A stretch of DNA of 38,954 bases from Oscillospiraceae bacterium (GCA_017472735.1 JAFUOD010000017.1:1-38954), one strand, 5' to 3'. Counted from the stretch's first letter, positions 1 to 8,838 are shown. The notes: generated from the sequence alone by a model not told the origin. Translations and numbers: made by a program.

Positions 1-262
1 AGTCAGCGTGGCCGGGGCAGTCAACGTGAGCATAGTGACGGTTGTCAGTTTCGTACTCAACGTGAGCGGTGTTGATGGTGATACCTCTTTCTCTTTCTTC
101 AGGAGCCTTGTCGATCATGTCGTATGCTTCGAACTTAGCCTGGCCCTTCATAGCAAGAGTCTTGGTGATAGCTGCAGTAAGTGTGGTTTTGCCGTGGTCA
201 ACGTGGCCGATAGTACCAATGTTAACGTGGGGCTTGGTTCTTTCAAATTTCTGCTTTGCCAT
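1..262 (-). CDS. tuf: Elongation factor Tu, N-terminal part (cut by window edge)
   Basis: EF-Tu is the GTPase that carries aminoacyl-tRNA to the ribosomal A site. Only the first 87 codons lie in the window. The translation starts [20 protein letters not shown] and continues with the P-loop HVDHGKT, the switch I motif RGITI and the DCPGH motif, all canonical for EF-Tu. The ATG at 262 follows a good GGGAGGAAA ribosome binding site. It is the last gene of the str operon after fusA and also has its own promoter in the fusA-tuf spacer. The rest of the gene lies beyond position 1. Confidence 0.97.
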   Translation of the reverse strand, partial: MAKQKFERTKPHVNIGTIGHVDHGKTTLTAAITKTLAMKGQAKFEAYDMIDKAPEERERGITINTAHVEYETDNRHYAHVDCPGHAD

Positions 263-300
263 TGGAATTTTCCTCCCTTAGGTCATAGTATAGTAATTTA

Positions 301-329
301 ATATTAACAGATTCTTGTGGAAAATGCAA
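301..329 (-). promoter_or_regulatory. Predicted tuf promoter
   Basis: On the minus strand TTGCAT (329-324) and TAATAT (306-301) are separated by 17 bp, in the fusA-tuf spacer about 40 nt before the tuf start. No terminator is visible after fusA, so tuf is probably read both from the operon and from this site. Confidence 0.6.
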
Positions 330-370
330 GCATTATGCATACATTTTTTAAAAATAGTTGCGACTTTTAA

Positions 371-2452
371 TTAGTCGTTGTGCTTTCTTGCGTTCATAAT
401 GCCCTCAGCGATAGATCTGGGAACTTCAATGTAGCTGTGGGGTTCCATTGTGTACTGGCCACGGCCCTGAGTCTTGGATCTTAAGTCGTTGGAGTAACCG
501 AACATTTCGGAAAGCGGAACTAAAGCGTCAACCTGAGCAACGCCGTTGTTGGTCTCCTGTCCGAGGATCTGTCCGCGGCGGGAGTTAAGGTCGCCGATAG
601 CAGTGCCCATGTATTCTTCGGGAACGATACAAGCAACCTTCATGATAGGCTCGAGGATTACGGGGTCAGCCTTCTTCATAGCTTCCTTAAATGCCATAGA
701 GCCGGCAATCGAGAACGCCATTTCAGAGGAGTCAACTTCGTGGTAAGATCCATCATAAAGAGTTACCTTAACGTCAACTACCTGGTAACCTGCCAAAACG
801 CCTGCCTTCATAGCGCCCTGAATACCCTTATCAACAGCGGGGATGTATTCCTTGGGAATAGCGCCGCCGACAACAGAGTTAACAAATTCGTAACCCTTAC
901 CGGATTCGTTAGGCTCAAGCTTGATCTTAACATGGCCGTACTGACCCTTACCACCCGACTGACGAGCATACTTGTGGTCAACATCGGCAAGCTTTCTAAC
1001 AGTTTCCTTATAAGATACCTGAGGAGCACCTACGTTAGCTTCAACCTTGAATTCACGCAAAAGTCTGTCAACAATGATTTCGAGGTGGAGCTCGCCCATA
1101 CCTGCAATAATGGTCTGGCCGGTTTCCTCATCGGTCCATGTCTTAAAGGTGGGGTCTTCTTCAGCAAGCTTGCTGAGTGCGATGCCCATCTTTTCCTGAC
1201 CTGCCTTAGTCTTAGGCTCGATAGCGAGGTTAATAACAGGTTCTGGGAATTCCATGGATTCGAGAATAATGGGATGCTTAGGATCGCAAAGAGTGTCACC
1301 GGTGGTGGTGTTCTTTACGCCGACTACAGCATAGATATCGCCTGCATAGCAAACGTCGATATCCTTTCTGTGGTTAGAGTGCATCTGAAGTACACGGCCC
1401 ATTCTTTCGGTCTTGTCCTTAGTGCAGTTAAGAACAGTCTCGCCTGCGTTAAGGGTACCCGAGTAAACTCTGAAGAAGCAGAGCTTACCAACAAACGGAT
1501 CGGTAGCAATTTTGAATGCCAATGCAGCAAAAGGAGCATTGTCATCGGAAGGACGGGACTCTTCTTCGCCTGTTTCGGGGTTAACGCCCTTAATGTCTTC
1601 AATGTCGGTAGGTGCCGGCATATAGTCAACAACAGCGTCCAAGAGCTTCTGTACGCCCTTATTCTTGTAAGAGGTACCGCAAACAACGGGAACCATCTGA
1701 CCTGCGATAGTAGCAGCTCTGATACCAGCCTTAAGTTCTTCAATGGTGAGTTCTTCGCCATCGAGGTACTTCATCATAAGCTCTTCGTTAAGCTCTGCAA
1801 CTGATTCAACGAGCTGTGCACGGTAGGTTTCAGCATCCTCGAGCATGTTCTCGGGAATGTCTTCAACTCTGATGTCTTTTCCAAGGTCATCATAATACAT
1901 ATAAGCCTTCATTTCGAGAAGGTCGATGATGCCCTTGAAGAAGGTTTCGCTTCCGATAGGAAGCTGGATCGGTACAGCGTTAGCCTTAAGTCTCTGATGG
2001 ATCATGTTAAGAACGCGGTAGAAGTCTGCACCCATAATGTCCATCTTGTTAACATAGATCATACGGGGAACCTTATACTTGTCGCCCTGTCTCCATACAG
2101 TTTCGGTCTGAGGCTCTACGCCGCCCTTTGCACATAAAACAGTAACTGCGCCGTCGAGAACTCTTAAGGATCTCTCAACTTCTACAGTAAAGTCAACGTG
2201 ACCGGGGGTGTCAATGATATTGATTCTGTGGCCTTTCCAATAAGCGGTGGTAGCAGCAGAGGTAATTGTAATACCTCTTTCCTGCTCCTGTTCCATCCAG
2301 TCCATTGTTGCAGAACCGTCATGGGTTTCACCAAGCTTATGGTTAACACCGGTATAGAAAAGAATACGCTCAGATGTCGTGGTCTTACCGGCGTCGATAT
2401 GAGCCATGATACCAATATTACGAGTCATTGACAAAGATACTTCTCTTGCCAT
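371..2452 (-). CDS. fusA: Elongation factor G
   Basis: EF-G is the ribosomal translocase GTPase, which also acts in ribosome recycling. The 693-aa product has the usual family length. The P-loop AHIDAGKT is at residues 17-24, RGITIT at 59-64, DTPGH at 81-85 and the NKMD base-recognition motif near 135, followed by domains II-V. The ATG at 2452 has an AAGGAG site six bases upstream. It sits 39 bp after rpsG and before tuf in the classical str operon order. Nothing in the sequence suggests a specialised paralogue such as a tetracycline-resistance ribosomal protection protein. Confidence 0.98.
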   Translation of the reverse strand: MAREVSLSMTRNIGIMAHIDAGKTTTSERILFYTGVNHKLGETHDGSATMDWMEQEQERGITITSAATTAYWKGHRINIIDTPGHVDFTVEVERSLRVLDGAVTVLCAKGGVEPQTETVWRQGDKYKVPRMIYVNKMDIMGADFYRVLNMIHQRLKANAVPIQLPIGSETFFKGIIDLLEMKAYMYYDDLGKDIRVEDIPENMLEDAETYRAQLVESVAELNEELMMKYLDGEELTIEELKAGIRAATIAGQMVPVVCGTSYKNKGVQKLLDAVVDYMPAPTDIEDIKGVNPETGEEESRPSDDNAPFAALAFKIATDPFVGKLCFFRVYSGTLNAGETVLNCTKDKTERMGRVLQMHSNHRKDIDVCYAGDIYAVVGVKNTTTGDTLCDPKHPIILESMEFPEPVINLAIEPKTKAGQEKMGIALSKLAEEDPTFKTWTDEETGQTIIAGMGELHLEIIVDRLLREFKVEANVGAPQVSYKETVRKLADVDHKYARQSGGKGQYGHVKIKLEPNESGKGYEFVNSVVGGAIPKEYIPAVDKGIQGAMKAGVLAGYQVVDVKVTLYDGSYHEVDSSEMAFSIAGSMAFKEAMKKADPVILEPIMKVACIVPEEYMGTAIGDLNSRRGQILGQETNNGVAQVDALVPLSEMFGYSNDLRSKTQGRGQYTMEPHSYIEVPRSIAEGIMNARKHND

Positions 2453-2491
2453 AAAAATCTCCTTAGTATCAATATGTGACTTATCGTCGGA

Positions 2492-2962
2492 TTACCAACG
2501 GAAGTGTGCAAACGCCTTGTTAGCGTCAGCCATCTTGTGAGTGTCTTCACGTTTCTTGCAAGCTCCGCCTGCTCCGTTAAGAGCATCAAGAATTTCGCCT
2601 GCAAGTCTTTCCTTCATTGTCTTCTCGTGTCTGTCACGAGCATATTTTGTGATCCATCTAAGACCTAAGGTCTGACGTCTTTCGGGACGTACTTCCATAG
2701 GTACCTGATAGGTAGCACCGCCTACACGGCGAGCCTTTACTTCTAAGTTAGGCATTACATTTTCCATTGCAGTCTCGAAAGCTTCGAGTGCAGGCTTGCC
2801 GGACTTAGCTTCAACGATTTCGAATGCACCGTATACAATCTTCTGAGCTACGCCCTTCTTACCGTCAAGCATGATGCTGTTGATAAGACGGGTTACGAGC
2901 TTGGAGTTGTAGATAGGATCCTGCAAAACATCACGCTTTGCAATATTACCTCTTCTTGGCAC
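2492..2962 (-). CDS. rpsG: 30S ribosomal protein S7
   Basis: S7 nucleates assembly of the 30S head and contacts tRNA in the E site. The sequence begins [10 protein letters not shown] and contains [20 protein letters not shown], typical of bacterial S7. A longer frame opens at an ATG at 2980, but the family N-terminus and the AAGGAGGG site six to seven bases upstream point to the GTG at 2962. That gives 156 aa, the usual S7 length. It lies between rpsL and fusA and is separated from rpsL by an unusually long 204-bp spacer that could carry regulatory structure. Confidence 0.96.
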   Translation of the reverse strand: MPRRGNIAKRDVLQDPIYNSKLVTRLINSIMLDGKKGVAQKIVYGAFEIVEAKSGKPALEAFETAMENVMPNLEVKARRVGGATYQVPMEVRPERRQTLGLRWITKYARDRHEKTMKERLAGEILDALNGAGGACKKREDTHKMADANKAFAHFRW

Positions 2963-3056
2963 TTCGCTTCCCTCCTTCATATAATGATATCATTGGTACT
3001 CGATTTCACTTGAGCACTTATTACGCGCCCAAGGACCCCGTTCAGTCCATCAGAGG

Positions 3057-3079
3057 TAATCATTTAATTTATATGATTA
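3057..3079 (-). other. Hairpin in the rpsL-rpsG spacer
   Basis: TAATCAT (3057-3063) and ATGATTA (3073-3079) form an inverted repeat in the 204-bp untranslated stretch between rpsL and rpsG. A second small hairpin (CCACA/TGTGG) lies near 3082-3095 and a GAAGCTT/AAGCTTC palindrome near 3120-3134. Nothing coding was found in this spacer. Folding in the transcript is plausible; a regulatory role is only a guess. Confidence 0.4.
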
Positions 3080-3166
3080 ACCCCACATGGCTGTGGTGGA
3101 TTGAGTGCTTGTGTGTTTTGAAGCTTAAAGCTTCTGTTTTGTCGTTTTGAGTTTTCAGCTGATTAA

Positions 3167-3589
3167 TTACTTCTTAGCAGCCTTGGGTCTCTTAGCACCA
3201 TACTTGGATCTAGCCTGCATTCTCTTAGCAACGCCCTGAGCATCCAAAGTACCTCTGATGATGTGGTAACGCACACCGGGGAGGTCCTTAACTCTTCCGC
3301 CTCTGATAAGAACTACGCTATGCTCCTGAAGGTTATGTCCGATACCGGGGATGTAAGCAGTAACTTCTGTACCGTTGGTAAGACGAACTCTTGCAATCTT
3401 TCTCATAGCAGAGTTAGGCTTCTTAGGTGTAGCAGTCTTAACAGCTGTGCAAACGCCTCTCTTCTGAGGGCAGCTCTGGTTGATTACTTCCTTCTTCTTC
3501 GAGTTGTAGCTCTTCTGAAGTGCAGGTGCAGTAGACTTGTCAGCCAAAGTTTCTCTTCCCTTGCGAACTAACTGGTTAAAGGTTGGCAT
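3167..3589 (-). CDS. rpsL: 30S ribosomal protein S12
   Basis: S12 is the decoding-centre protein of the 30S subunit. The 140-aa product has the conserved [11 protein letters not shown] and [13 protein letters not shown] motifs. Lysines are present at both positions whose substitution gives streptomycin resistance in other bacteria (K56 in TPKKPNS and the K in RVKDLPG), so a sensitive-type allele is expected. The extra length over the 124-aa E. coli protein is an N-terminal insertion common in Firmicutes. It is the first gene of the str operon, with an AAAGGAGAG ribosome binding site and a strong promoter upstream. Confidence 0.97.
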   Translation of the reverse strand: MPTFNQLVRKGRETLADKSTAPALQKSYNSKKKEVINQSCPQKRGVCTAVKTATPKKPNSAMRKIARVRLTNGTEVTAYIPGIGHNLQEHSVVLIRGGRVKDLPGVRYHIIRGTLDAQGVAKRMQARSKYGAKRPKAAKK

Positions 3590-3660
3590 GTTTTCTCTCC
3601 TTTCCTAAAAAATATAAATGCTCGTTTGCCGTACTATTCCATAGTACCGCATACTATTAG

Positions 3661-3689
3661 AGTATACATTTTTGCATTTATTTTGTCAA
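3661..3689 (-). promoter_or_regulatory. Predicted str operon promoter
   Basis: On the minus strand TTGACA (3689-3684) and TATACT (3666-3661) are separated by 17 bp, about 75 nt before rpsL. The 5' leader then contains a GTACTAT/ATAGTAC inverted repeat at 3631-3647. Confidence 0.8.
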
Positions 3690-3748
3690 GAGGAAATGTT
3701 ATGGATATTATGCCGAAATTAGGGCGGTTGATGCGTGTTTTCTTGGAC

Positions 3749-3774
3749 AAAAAAACAGCGGTATTGCCGCTGTT
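3749..3774 (-). terminator. Intrinsic terminator downstream of tRNA-Leu
   Basis: AACAGCGG and CCGCTGTT form a perfect 8-bp stem, followed on the minus strand by a run of seven T. It is the second of two terminators between tRNA-Leu and the str promoter. Confidence 0.75.
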
Positions 3775-3808
3775 AAGCGTCGTGCTTAGAACACAGTGCG
3801 CATCGCTC

Positions 3809-3848
3809 AAAAAACGCACCTTTGTCGTAGACAAAAGTGCGTTTTTTG
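3809..3848 (-). terminator. Intrinsic terminator of tRNA-Leu
   Basis: A 14-bp stem with one mismatch (arms 3813-3826 and 3830-3843) is flanked by A-rich and T-rich tracts, so it could work in both directions. It begins two bases after the encoded CCA end of tRNA-Leu. Confidence 0.75.
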
Positions 3849-3849
3849 C

Positions 3850-3936
3850 TGGTGCCGGTGGCCGGGGTCGAACCGGCACGGGTTTTATCCCGCTGGATTT
3901 TGAGTCCAGTACGTCTGCCAATTCCATCACACCGGC
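3850..3936 (-). tRNA. tRNA-Leu (anticodon CAA)
   Basis: The 87-nt minus-strand sequence has a 7-bp acceptor stem (GCCGGTG/CACCGGC), an anticodon stem CTGGA/TCCAG with loop CTCAAAA giving anticodon CAA (reads UUG), a class II variable arm, a GGTTCGACC T-arm and an encoded CCA. The extended variable arm fits leucine. Confidence 0.96.
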
Positions 3937-3958
3937 GTTGATTTTTTTCAACTTCGTA

Positions 3959-3987
3959 AGTATAGCAGATAATTTCGTACTTGTCAA
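3959..3987 (-). promoter_or_regulatory. Predicted tRNA-Leu promoter
   Basis: On the minus strand TTGACA (3987-3982) and TATACT (3964-3959) have a 17-bp spacer, ending 22 bp before the tRNA 5' end. Confidence 0.85.
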
Positions 3988-3994
3988 GACTTTT

Positions 3995-4330
3995 TTATCT
4001 TACAAATCTGTTTTTGAATACATTTCCGATAAGCAATCCCACAAATGACATTACAAAATAAATCGGTACATATATCCAAACAGTTGAATTGAAATACATA
4101 TAAATGCTTGGAATAAACACCAATGTAAGCGCCGCGCAGATAAGCCAGTCGCCGCCGTGGCGTTTGCCGAACAAAAAGCTTATAACTATAACAGCACACA
4201 GATATAATGCAGGCATAAGCGGCATTATGTTAAACACGCCTGCCAAGGTAAGCGCACAAACAATTGGTGTTAAATATAAAACCGCAACCGCCGCAATAAT
4301 ATACCACAGCATTTTTTCAAAACGTTCCAT
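3995..4330 (-). CDS. Small integral membrane protein of unknown function
   Basis: I do not recognise this 111-aa protein. It has four hydrophobic segments (roughly residues 7-33, 34-52, 60-78 and 84-103), with a short basic loop (GKRHGG) between the second and third, so it is almost certainly an inner-membrane protein. The ATG at 4330 is preceded by GAGGACTGACACAA, a modest ribosome binding site, and lies 18 bp after the nitroreductase stop, suggesting the last gene of the operon. No terminator is obvious before tRNA-Leu. Confidence 0.7.
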   Translation of the reverse strand: MERFEKMLWYIIAAVAVLYLTPIVCALTLAGVFNIMPLMPALYLCAVIVISFLFGKRHGGDWLICAALTLVFIPSIYMYFNSTVWIYVPIYFVMSFVGLLIGNVFKNRFVR

Positions 4331-4348
4331 TTGTGTCAGTCCTCTTAA

Positions 4349-4879
4349 TTATTTAACATAATAAACATAGTCGGCCTTGTGTTCTTTCGGCGAGGGGTAT
4401 TCCTTTGCGTTATAGCCCAAAACGCAATTGCCAATGCCTTCGTAATCACCGCTTATGCCCCACTTTGCCAAAAGCGCCTTGCCTTCGGCCGACGCAAAGA
4501 CCTCTTTCGCTCTGTGGATCCAGCATGCGCCTACACCGATAGCGTGCGCAGCATTCAAAAGATTTCCCATTACAAGGCTGCCGTCATAAAGGTAAGTGTT
4601 AGCTTTAGATTTATCGGCAAGCACGACCAAAACGGTGGGTGCGCCATAAAACGGGTCGCCCGTAGCGCCCATAACAGCGGCATTAAGCCTGCTTAAAAGC
4701 TTAACTGTTTCGGGGTCCTGCACAGCAACAATAATAGGCGCCTGAAGGTTTCTGCCCGTAGGTGCATTTACGCCTGCGGCGATAATGGTTTCAAGCTCTT
4801 CGTTCGTAATCTGTTCGGGCTTAAAAGCTTTAACGCTTCTTCTTGTGAGTAAAACATCAATTGTTTCGTTTCTGATCAT
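4349..4879 (-). CDS. Nitroreductase family protein
   Basis: This is a flavin-dependent oxidoreductase of the nitroreductase superfamily (176 aa, usual length). The N-terminus LLTRRSVKAFKPEQ and the NAPTGRNLQ motif are the FMN-binding signatures, and the C-terminal half contains GVGACWIHRA and the GNCVLGY segment seen in such enzymes. Members reduce nitro compounds, quinones or flavins with NAD(P)H; the substrate cannot be told from sequence. It has an AAGGAGG site and follows rqcH by 19 bp, so is probably co-transcribed. Confidence 0.85.
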   Translation of the reverse strand: MIRNETIDVLLTRRSVKAFKPEQITNEELETIIAAGVNAPTGRNLQAPIIVAVQDPETVKLLSRLNAAVMGATGDPFYGAPTVLVVLADKSKANTYLYDGSLVMGNLLNAAHAIGVGACWIHRAKEVFASAEGKALLAKWGISGDYEGIGNCVLGYNAKEYPSPKEHKADYVYYVK

Positions 4880-4898
4880 TGCTAAACCTCCTTAAAAA

Positions 4899-6665
4899 TT
4901 ATATTTTAGATTTTTTCATTGCATTTACAGCGTCGTCATCGGGGGTGACGTAAAGTGTTTTGTTGTTTGTAAAAATAACCATGCCGGGTTTTGCGCCCGA
5001 GGGCTTTTTAACATATTTAACAAGGGTATAATCAACAGGTATAAGCGATGAGTTTCGTGCTGAAGAATTGAATGCCGCAATAAGCGCAGCCTCTTCAATA
5101 GTTTCTTCGCTTGGGGTTTGCCCGTTGCAAACAATTATAACGTGCGAGCCTGTTATGTTTTGAGTGTGAAGCCAAATATCCGACCTATCAGCATCTTTTA
5201 GTGTTAGGGTGTCGTTCTGGCGGTTGTTTCTGCCTACCAAAATTTTAAACCCATCGCTCGATTCATACTCGATAGGCGGCAAAGCTTTGGGCTGCTTTGT
5301 TTTAAATTTGGGAGGCTTAACGTATCCCCCTGCGGCAAGCTCTAACCTTATTTCGGTAAGCTCGCTTTCGGTAGATGCTCGGCTTAATGAATCAAACACC
5401 GAGTCAACATATTTCATCTCGGCCTCGCCCAACGCAATAAGCTCTCGAAGCTTTTTATCGGCGGTATCTGCCTTGCGATATTCTAAATAATATCTCTGTG
5501 CGTTTTGTGCCGGTGTAAGGCGAGAATCTAATGCAATTTCAACCGTGGGGCAGGCTTCGTCATAATAATTCTCAACAAGTGCTGCCTTATCACCCTTGTT
5601 TATTCTATAAAGGTTAGCCATTATAAGGTCGCCTTTAAGTCTTAATTCATCACGGTTTTTACATTCTTCCAGTTCGATCTTTTGCGCCGAAACACGCCTT
5701 GCAATTCTCTCGCTTAAATTAACAAGCAGTTTAAAGAGGTCCTGCGCGCGCTGTCTTGTCTGGGCAATAACGTCTCTTTCCGAGTAGAAATAATCCAAAA
5801 GCTCGCAGGCAGAATCGAACTCTTTGCTTGTCATCAAACTGCCATACTGCAAAACAGGGACAAAGCAGAAATCCTTCATCAAACCGTTTCTGTCTTTTAA
5901 AACGACATATTTGTTTTCGCCGTTTTCAATTGCTCTTGCCGAGTTTTTAAAATAGAAAACAAGTCTGTCTTTCTCGTCGGGGGTAAGCTCGTTCGCCTTG
6001 CGCTCTTCGCCTCTTGCAGCATAGTTAACAGCCTCACGGGCAAAAACAGGGCTTATACCTTCGAAAGCCTTAACCAGCGCTTTTGAAAGGTCGGCAGTCG
6101 GGTTTTCGTTAACACGTGCAAACAGCTCGTCTTTTTCAAAATCAAAAAGCGAAAGCCTTTCCTCTTTCGGCGGAAGTGTATAAGTTATGCCGGGCAAAAC
6201 GCGCCTTACGCTTGACATATCCTCACTCACTCGCTTGATCGAATCGATCACCCTGCCCTCTTTGCCTATTAAAATTATATTCGAGCATCTGCCCATAATT
6301 TCGGCGGCAAGGGTTAGGGTAACACGGTCGCCAAGCTCGTCGGTCGCTTCAAAATCAAAAAACAGGATTCTTTCAAAGCCGTCCTGTCTTATATCAACAA
6401 GTCTGCCCGACGAAAGGTGCTTTCTCATTAACATACAAAACATTGGCGGAACCTTGGGGTTTTCAAGCTCACGGGCGGTCAAATGTACGCGCGCCGTACC
6501 TGCACCTGCCGAAAGCATGAGCTTAACATTGCCGTCGGCAACCGTTCTTAACGAAATAACCAGGCTGTCTCGCGACGGCTGGTGGATTTTATCGACCCTT
6601 GAATTTATTAAAATTTCGCTGAGCTCTTTTTTCACGAGGCTCAAATATACGCCGTCAAGTGCCAT
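4899..6665 (-). CDS. rqcH: NFACT family ribosome quality control protein (RqcH-like)
   Basis: RqcH binds the peptidyl-tRNA-obstructed 50S subunit and recruits tRNA-Ala to add alanine tails that mark stalled nascent chains for degradation. Older names are fibronectin-binding protein A and YloA. The 588-aa product has the NFACT-N domain (starting MALDGVYLSLVKKEL), a central coiled-coil region (about 280-430) and the C-terminal NFACT-R domain with the DIWLHTQNITGSHVII segment (about 500-520). The ATG at 6665 follows TAAGGAGAAATC. It lies between nif3 and the nitroreductase. Confidence 0.92.
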   Translation of the reverse strand: MALDGVYLSLVKKELSEILINSRVDKIHQPSRDSLVISLRTVADGNVKLMLSAGAGTARVHLTARELENPKVPPMFCMLMRKHLSSGRLVDIRQDGFERILFFDFEATDELGDRVTLTLAAEIMGRCSNIILIGKEGRVIDSIKRVSEDMSSVRRVLPGITYTLPPKEERLSLFDFEKDELFARVNENPTADLSKALVKAFEGISPVFAREAVNYAARGEERKANELTPDEKDRLVFYFKNSARAIENGENKYVVLKDRNGLMKDFCFVPVLQYGSLMTSKEFDSACELLDYFYSERDVIAQTRQRAQDLFKLLVNLSERIARRVSAQKIELEECKNRDELRLKGDLIMANLYRINKGDKAALVENYYDEACPTVEIALDSRLTPAQNAQRYYLEYRKADTADKKLRELIALGEAEMKYVDSVFDSLSRASTESELTEIRLELAAGGYVKPPKFKTKQPKALPPIEYESSDGFKILVGRNNRQNDTLTLKDADRSDIWLHTQNITGSHVIIVCNGQTPSEETIEEAALIAAFNSSARNSSLIPVDYTLVKYVKKPSGAKPGMVIFTNNKTLYVTPDDDAVNAMKKSKI

Positions 6666-6687
6666 GATTTCTCCTTAAAAATAATTA

Positions 6688-7479
6688 TTATAATGCTTTA
6701 ATAACGCTGTTCTCGGTTTCAGAGATCATAAACTCAACGTTTGGGAAAGCCTTGCTTAAAACCTCTTTAATATAAGGTAAAACAATAACCTCGGTATTAA
6801 AGTGCCCGCAGTCGATAACGGTAAGTCCCATATCGTAAGCGTCTAAAAATTCGTGGTGCTTAATGTCCGAAGTGATGAAAGCCTGTGCGTTGTGCCGCAA
6901 GCATTCATAAGCGAAATCTCCGCCTGCACCCGAGCAAAAAGCAACTCGGGTTATGTCGTCCTTGCCTTGGACAAAACGGACAAAGCCGCACTTAAAAGCC
7001 TCTTTAGCCTTTTTTGCGAGGTCGGCAGGAGCTATTTTTTCGCAGTCTGCCACTCTGCCATAGCCGACAGCGGCACCTGTTTCTGGGTCGCAGCGATTAA
7101 CGGTGAAGTAACCGTCGTTAGGCTTTAAGCCCATAAGCTCGCACATAATGTCAGAGATGTTATATTCAGCACTGTCTAAATTTGTGTGGGCGCAAATGCA
7201 GCCAATGCCATATCTTATAAGCCTAACGGCAGGGTGAGAAATATCGAGCTTTTTGATTGCGTTAAAAAGCACAGGATGGTGCGTTATAACAAGCTGACAG
7301 CCTTTTTCTTTTGCTTCATCGGCAACATCAAGGGTCGCATCAAGAGAAAGCAAAACCTTTGTGACTTCATCGCATCTGCTGCCAACCAAAAGACCCGAAT
7401 TATCAAAGCTGTCGGCATTTCTGAAAGGGGCAAGCTCGTCTATTTTATCAAATATATCGCCAATTGTTGTCATAATCAT
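6688..7479 (-). CDS. Nif3-like dinuclear metal centre protein (YqfO family)
   Basis: This is a NIF3/DUF34 family protein, annotated as Nif3-like dinuclear metal centre protein or GTP cyclohydrolase 1 type 2 homologue; the biological reaction is unsettled. Metal ligands are visible in VITHHPVLF and AHTNLDS near the N-terminus and in SDIKHHEFLDA and DCGHFNTE near the C-terminus. The product (about 262 aa) is the short form, without the PII-like insertion of the longer B. subtilis protein. An ATG at 7479 overlaps the trmK stop as ATGA; an ATG at 7473 has better spacing from AGGAG and is equally possible. The tie to trmK is conserved in Firmicutes. Confidence 0.9.
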   Translation of the reverse strand: MIMTTIGDIFDKIDELAPFRNADSFDNSGLLVGSRCDEVTKVLLSLDATLDVADEAKEKGCQLVITHHPVLFNAIKKLDISHPAVRLIRYGIGCICAHTNLDSAEYNISDIMCELMGLKPNDGYFTVNRCDPETGAAVGYGRVADCEKIAPADLAKKAKEAFKCGFVRFVQGKDDITRVAFCSGAGGDFAYECLRHNAQAFITSDIKHHEFLDAYDMGLTVIDCGHFNTEVIVLPYIKEVLSKAFPNVEFMISETENSVIKAL

Positions 7480-8183
7480 TTCTCCTCTGCCAAAGCGCAA
7501 AGCTTATTAGCTAAGTCGGCAAGCTTTTTTGCTTCTTCACGCTGTGCTTCATCTTTCGAGCGTGCAATGCCGAAAGCCGATGATTTAAGCCTTGCCGCAA
7601 CTGTTTTTATGTATTCTTTAGCTGTTGGGTCACTTAAATCGAGCTTTCCGGTTATCGCTTCAACCTCGTTAAGGTGATCTACCTTGCCTGTATACGAAGC
7701 GTTGATAACGGTATAAATAAATTTGCGGTCGCGGCAGGCTTTTTCGGTTTTGATCTCAAAGCCATTTTTGCAAAGCGCCGTTCTTAACTCTGCCGCCTTT
7801 GTCTGAGGCTGCAAAACAAGGTTCACCCCATTTTTAAGCCACTTGGCGCGTAAAACAATATCTTGAATCAGCTCGCCGCCCATGCCTGCTATTATAACAT
7901 CGGTAACTCCTTCGTCGGGTACGTTGTCAAGTCCGTCCGAGAGTATAAGGGTCACTTTATCCTGCAATCCCAACTTTGTTACGGTTGCATTTGCCGCCTC
8001 TAACGGGCCTTTTGCAATGTCACAGGCAAAAACACGTCTGCTTATTTTTTGTTTAACAAGGTAAGAGGCTAAATAAGCGTGGTCGGTGCCGACATCGCAG
8101 GCAATGCCGCCGTTTGTAACAAACTTCGAGCAGGTCAAAAGTCGGTTATTTAAAACAAGTTTTTGGGTAATCGGGTCAATCAT
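7476..8183 (-). CDS. trmK: tRNA (adenine(22)-N1)-methyltransferase
   Basis: TrmK makes m1A at position 22 of bacterial tRNAs using S-adenosylmethionine. The 235-aa protein has the class I methyltransferase motif I (GGIACDVGTDHAYL, near residues 25-38), an acidic residue in VFACDIAKGPLEAA and the family signature DVIIAGMGGELI. Its C-terminal part is a helical coiled coil, as in B. subtilis YqfN. It is coupled to the nif3 gene by a 4-nt overlap and probably starts the trmK-nif3-rqcH run. Confidence 0.92.
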   Translation of the reverse strand: MIDPITQKLVLNNRLLTCSKFVTNGGIACDVGTDHAYLASYLVKQKISRRVFACDIAKGPLEAANATVTKLGLQDKVTLILSDGLDNVPDEGVTDVIIAGMGGELIQDIVLRAKWLKNGVNLVLQPQTKAAELRTALCKNGFEIKTEKACRDRKFIYTVINASYTGKVDHLNEVEAITGKLDLSDPTAKEYIKTVAARLKSSAFGIARSKDEAQREEAKKLADLANKLCALAEEK

Positions 8184-8195
8184 TTAAATTTATCC

Positions 8196-8235
8196 TTTTA
8201 AAAAACTAAGGCAGCCGATGTGACCGACTGCCCCT
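8196..8235 (-). terminator. Intrinsic terminator after the DUF1858 gene
   Basis: On the minus strand GGCAGTCGGT pairs with the ATCGGCTGCC side (8210-8232) and is followed by a T-rich tract (8196-8206). It separates the DUF1858 gene from trmK. No separate trmK promoter is evident, so partial read-through is likely. Confidence 0.7.
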
Positions 8236-8243
8236 TTTACCGT

Positions 8244-8447
8244 TTAGTTCAGGCCAAAAAAATCGTTAAGCTTGGCAACAAGCTTGTCAGCGTCAGCGCC
8301 GTGAACCGCACATGCTTCAGCGATAGTTTCTCCTCTTGCCGAGGGGCAGCCCAAGCAGTGCATACCCATTTCTAAAAAGTAGGGTGCACAGCCGGCATCC
8401 ATATCCAAAACATCGCCGATAATCGAGTCTTTAGTGATCTTGGTCAT
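8244..8447 (-). CDS. DUF1858 domain-containing protein
   Basis: This 67-aa protein matches the DUF1858 family of small proteins, found alone or fused to hydroxylamine reductase-related and hemerythrin-like proteins. The signature is the central HCLGCPSARGETIAEAC with CxxC-type cysteines, preceded by a short helical DSIIGDVLDMDAGCAPYF region. The function is unknown; the cysteines suggest metal or redox chemistry. It has its own promoter, a good AAGGAG site and a terminator, so it is probably monocistronic. Confidence 0.88.
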   Translation of the reverse strand: MTKITKDSIIGDVLDMDAGCAPYFLEMGMHCLGCPSARGETIAEACAVHGADADKLVAKLNDFFGLN

Positions 8448-8487
8448 TTTATTTCTCCTTAAATAATATAAATAATTGTACGATTAT

Positions 8488-8516
8488 ATTATACCCCAAA
8501 ATTTTATTTAAATCAA
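8488..8516 (-). promoter_or_regulatory. Predicted promoter of the DUF1858 gene
   Basis: On the minus strand TTGATT (8516-8511) and TATAAT (8493-8488) are separated by 17 bp, about 40 bp before the start codon. Confidence 0.8.
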
Positions 8517-8535
8517 TACCCTCATTCAATGAGAA

Positions 8536-8561
8536 AGCGCAACCGAAAAATCGGCTGCGCT
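8536..8561 (-). terminator. Intrinsic terminator of the zinc-ribbon gene
   Basis: AGCGCAACCGA and TCGGCTGCGCT form a hairpin with one mismatch and a short A-rich loop. On the minus strand it is followed by a TTTCTC tail just after the zinc-ribbon stop codon. Confidence 0.65.
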
Positions 8562-8571
8562 GTGTGAATAA

Positions 8572-8838
8572 TTATTCCTCTCTCATCTTAGCGAAGCATT
8601 CGCTGCAGTAAACCGGACGGTCATCGTGGGGCTTAAAAGGTACTCTTGCCTCTTTGCCGCAGGAAGCGCATGTTGCAGTGAAGAACTGCTTGCCCTCTTC
8701 CTTCTTTTTCTTTCTGCAATCCTTGCACATCTTGGGCTCGTTTTCGAAGCCCTTTTCAGCGTAGAATTCCTGCTCGCCTGCTGTAAAAACGAATTCTTCT
8801 CCGCAGTTACGGCATACTAATGTTTTGTCTTCGTACAT
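8572..8838 (-). CDS. Double zinc-ribbon protein
   Basis: This 88-aa protein contains four CxxC pairs: CRNC (residues 9-12) and CKDC (38-41) for a first ribbon, then CASC (56-59) and CSEC (77-80) for a second. The pattern matches the probable zinc-ribbon domain followed by a CxxC-CxxC ribbon common in Firmicutes and Chloroflexi. A lysine-rich linker (KKKKEEGK) joins the two. The partner is unknown; nucleic-acid binding is plausible but inferred. It has a GCGAGGGAAA ribosome binding site and its own terminator. Confidence 0.85.
   Translation of the reverse strand: MYEDKTLVCRNCGEEFVFTAGEQEFYAEKGFENEPKMCKDCRKKKKEEGKQFFTATCASCGKEARVPFKPHDDRPVYCSECFAKMREE

Noticed and set aside
740-1804. A 354-codon frame on the plus strand opposite fusA
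   Set aside because: It is antisense to a full-length, unmistakable EF-G gene, has no ribosome binding site and a low-quality composition.
3634-3987. A 117-codon frame on the minus strand over tRNA-Leu
   Set aside because: It runs through the tRNA and two terminators and the rpsL promoter, so it cannot be a gene.
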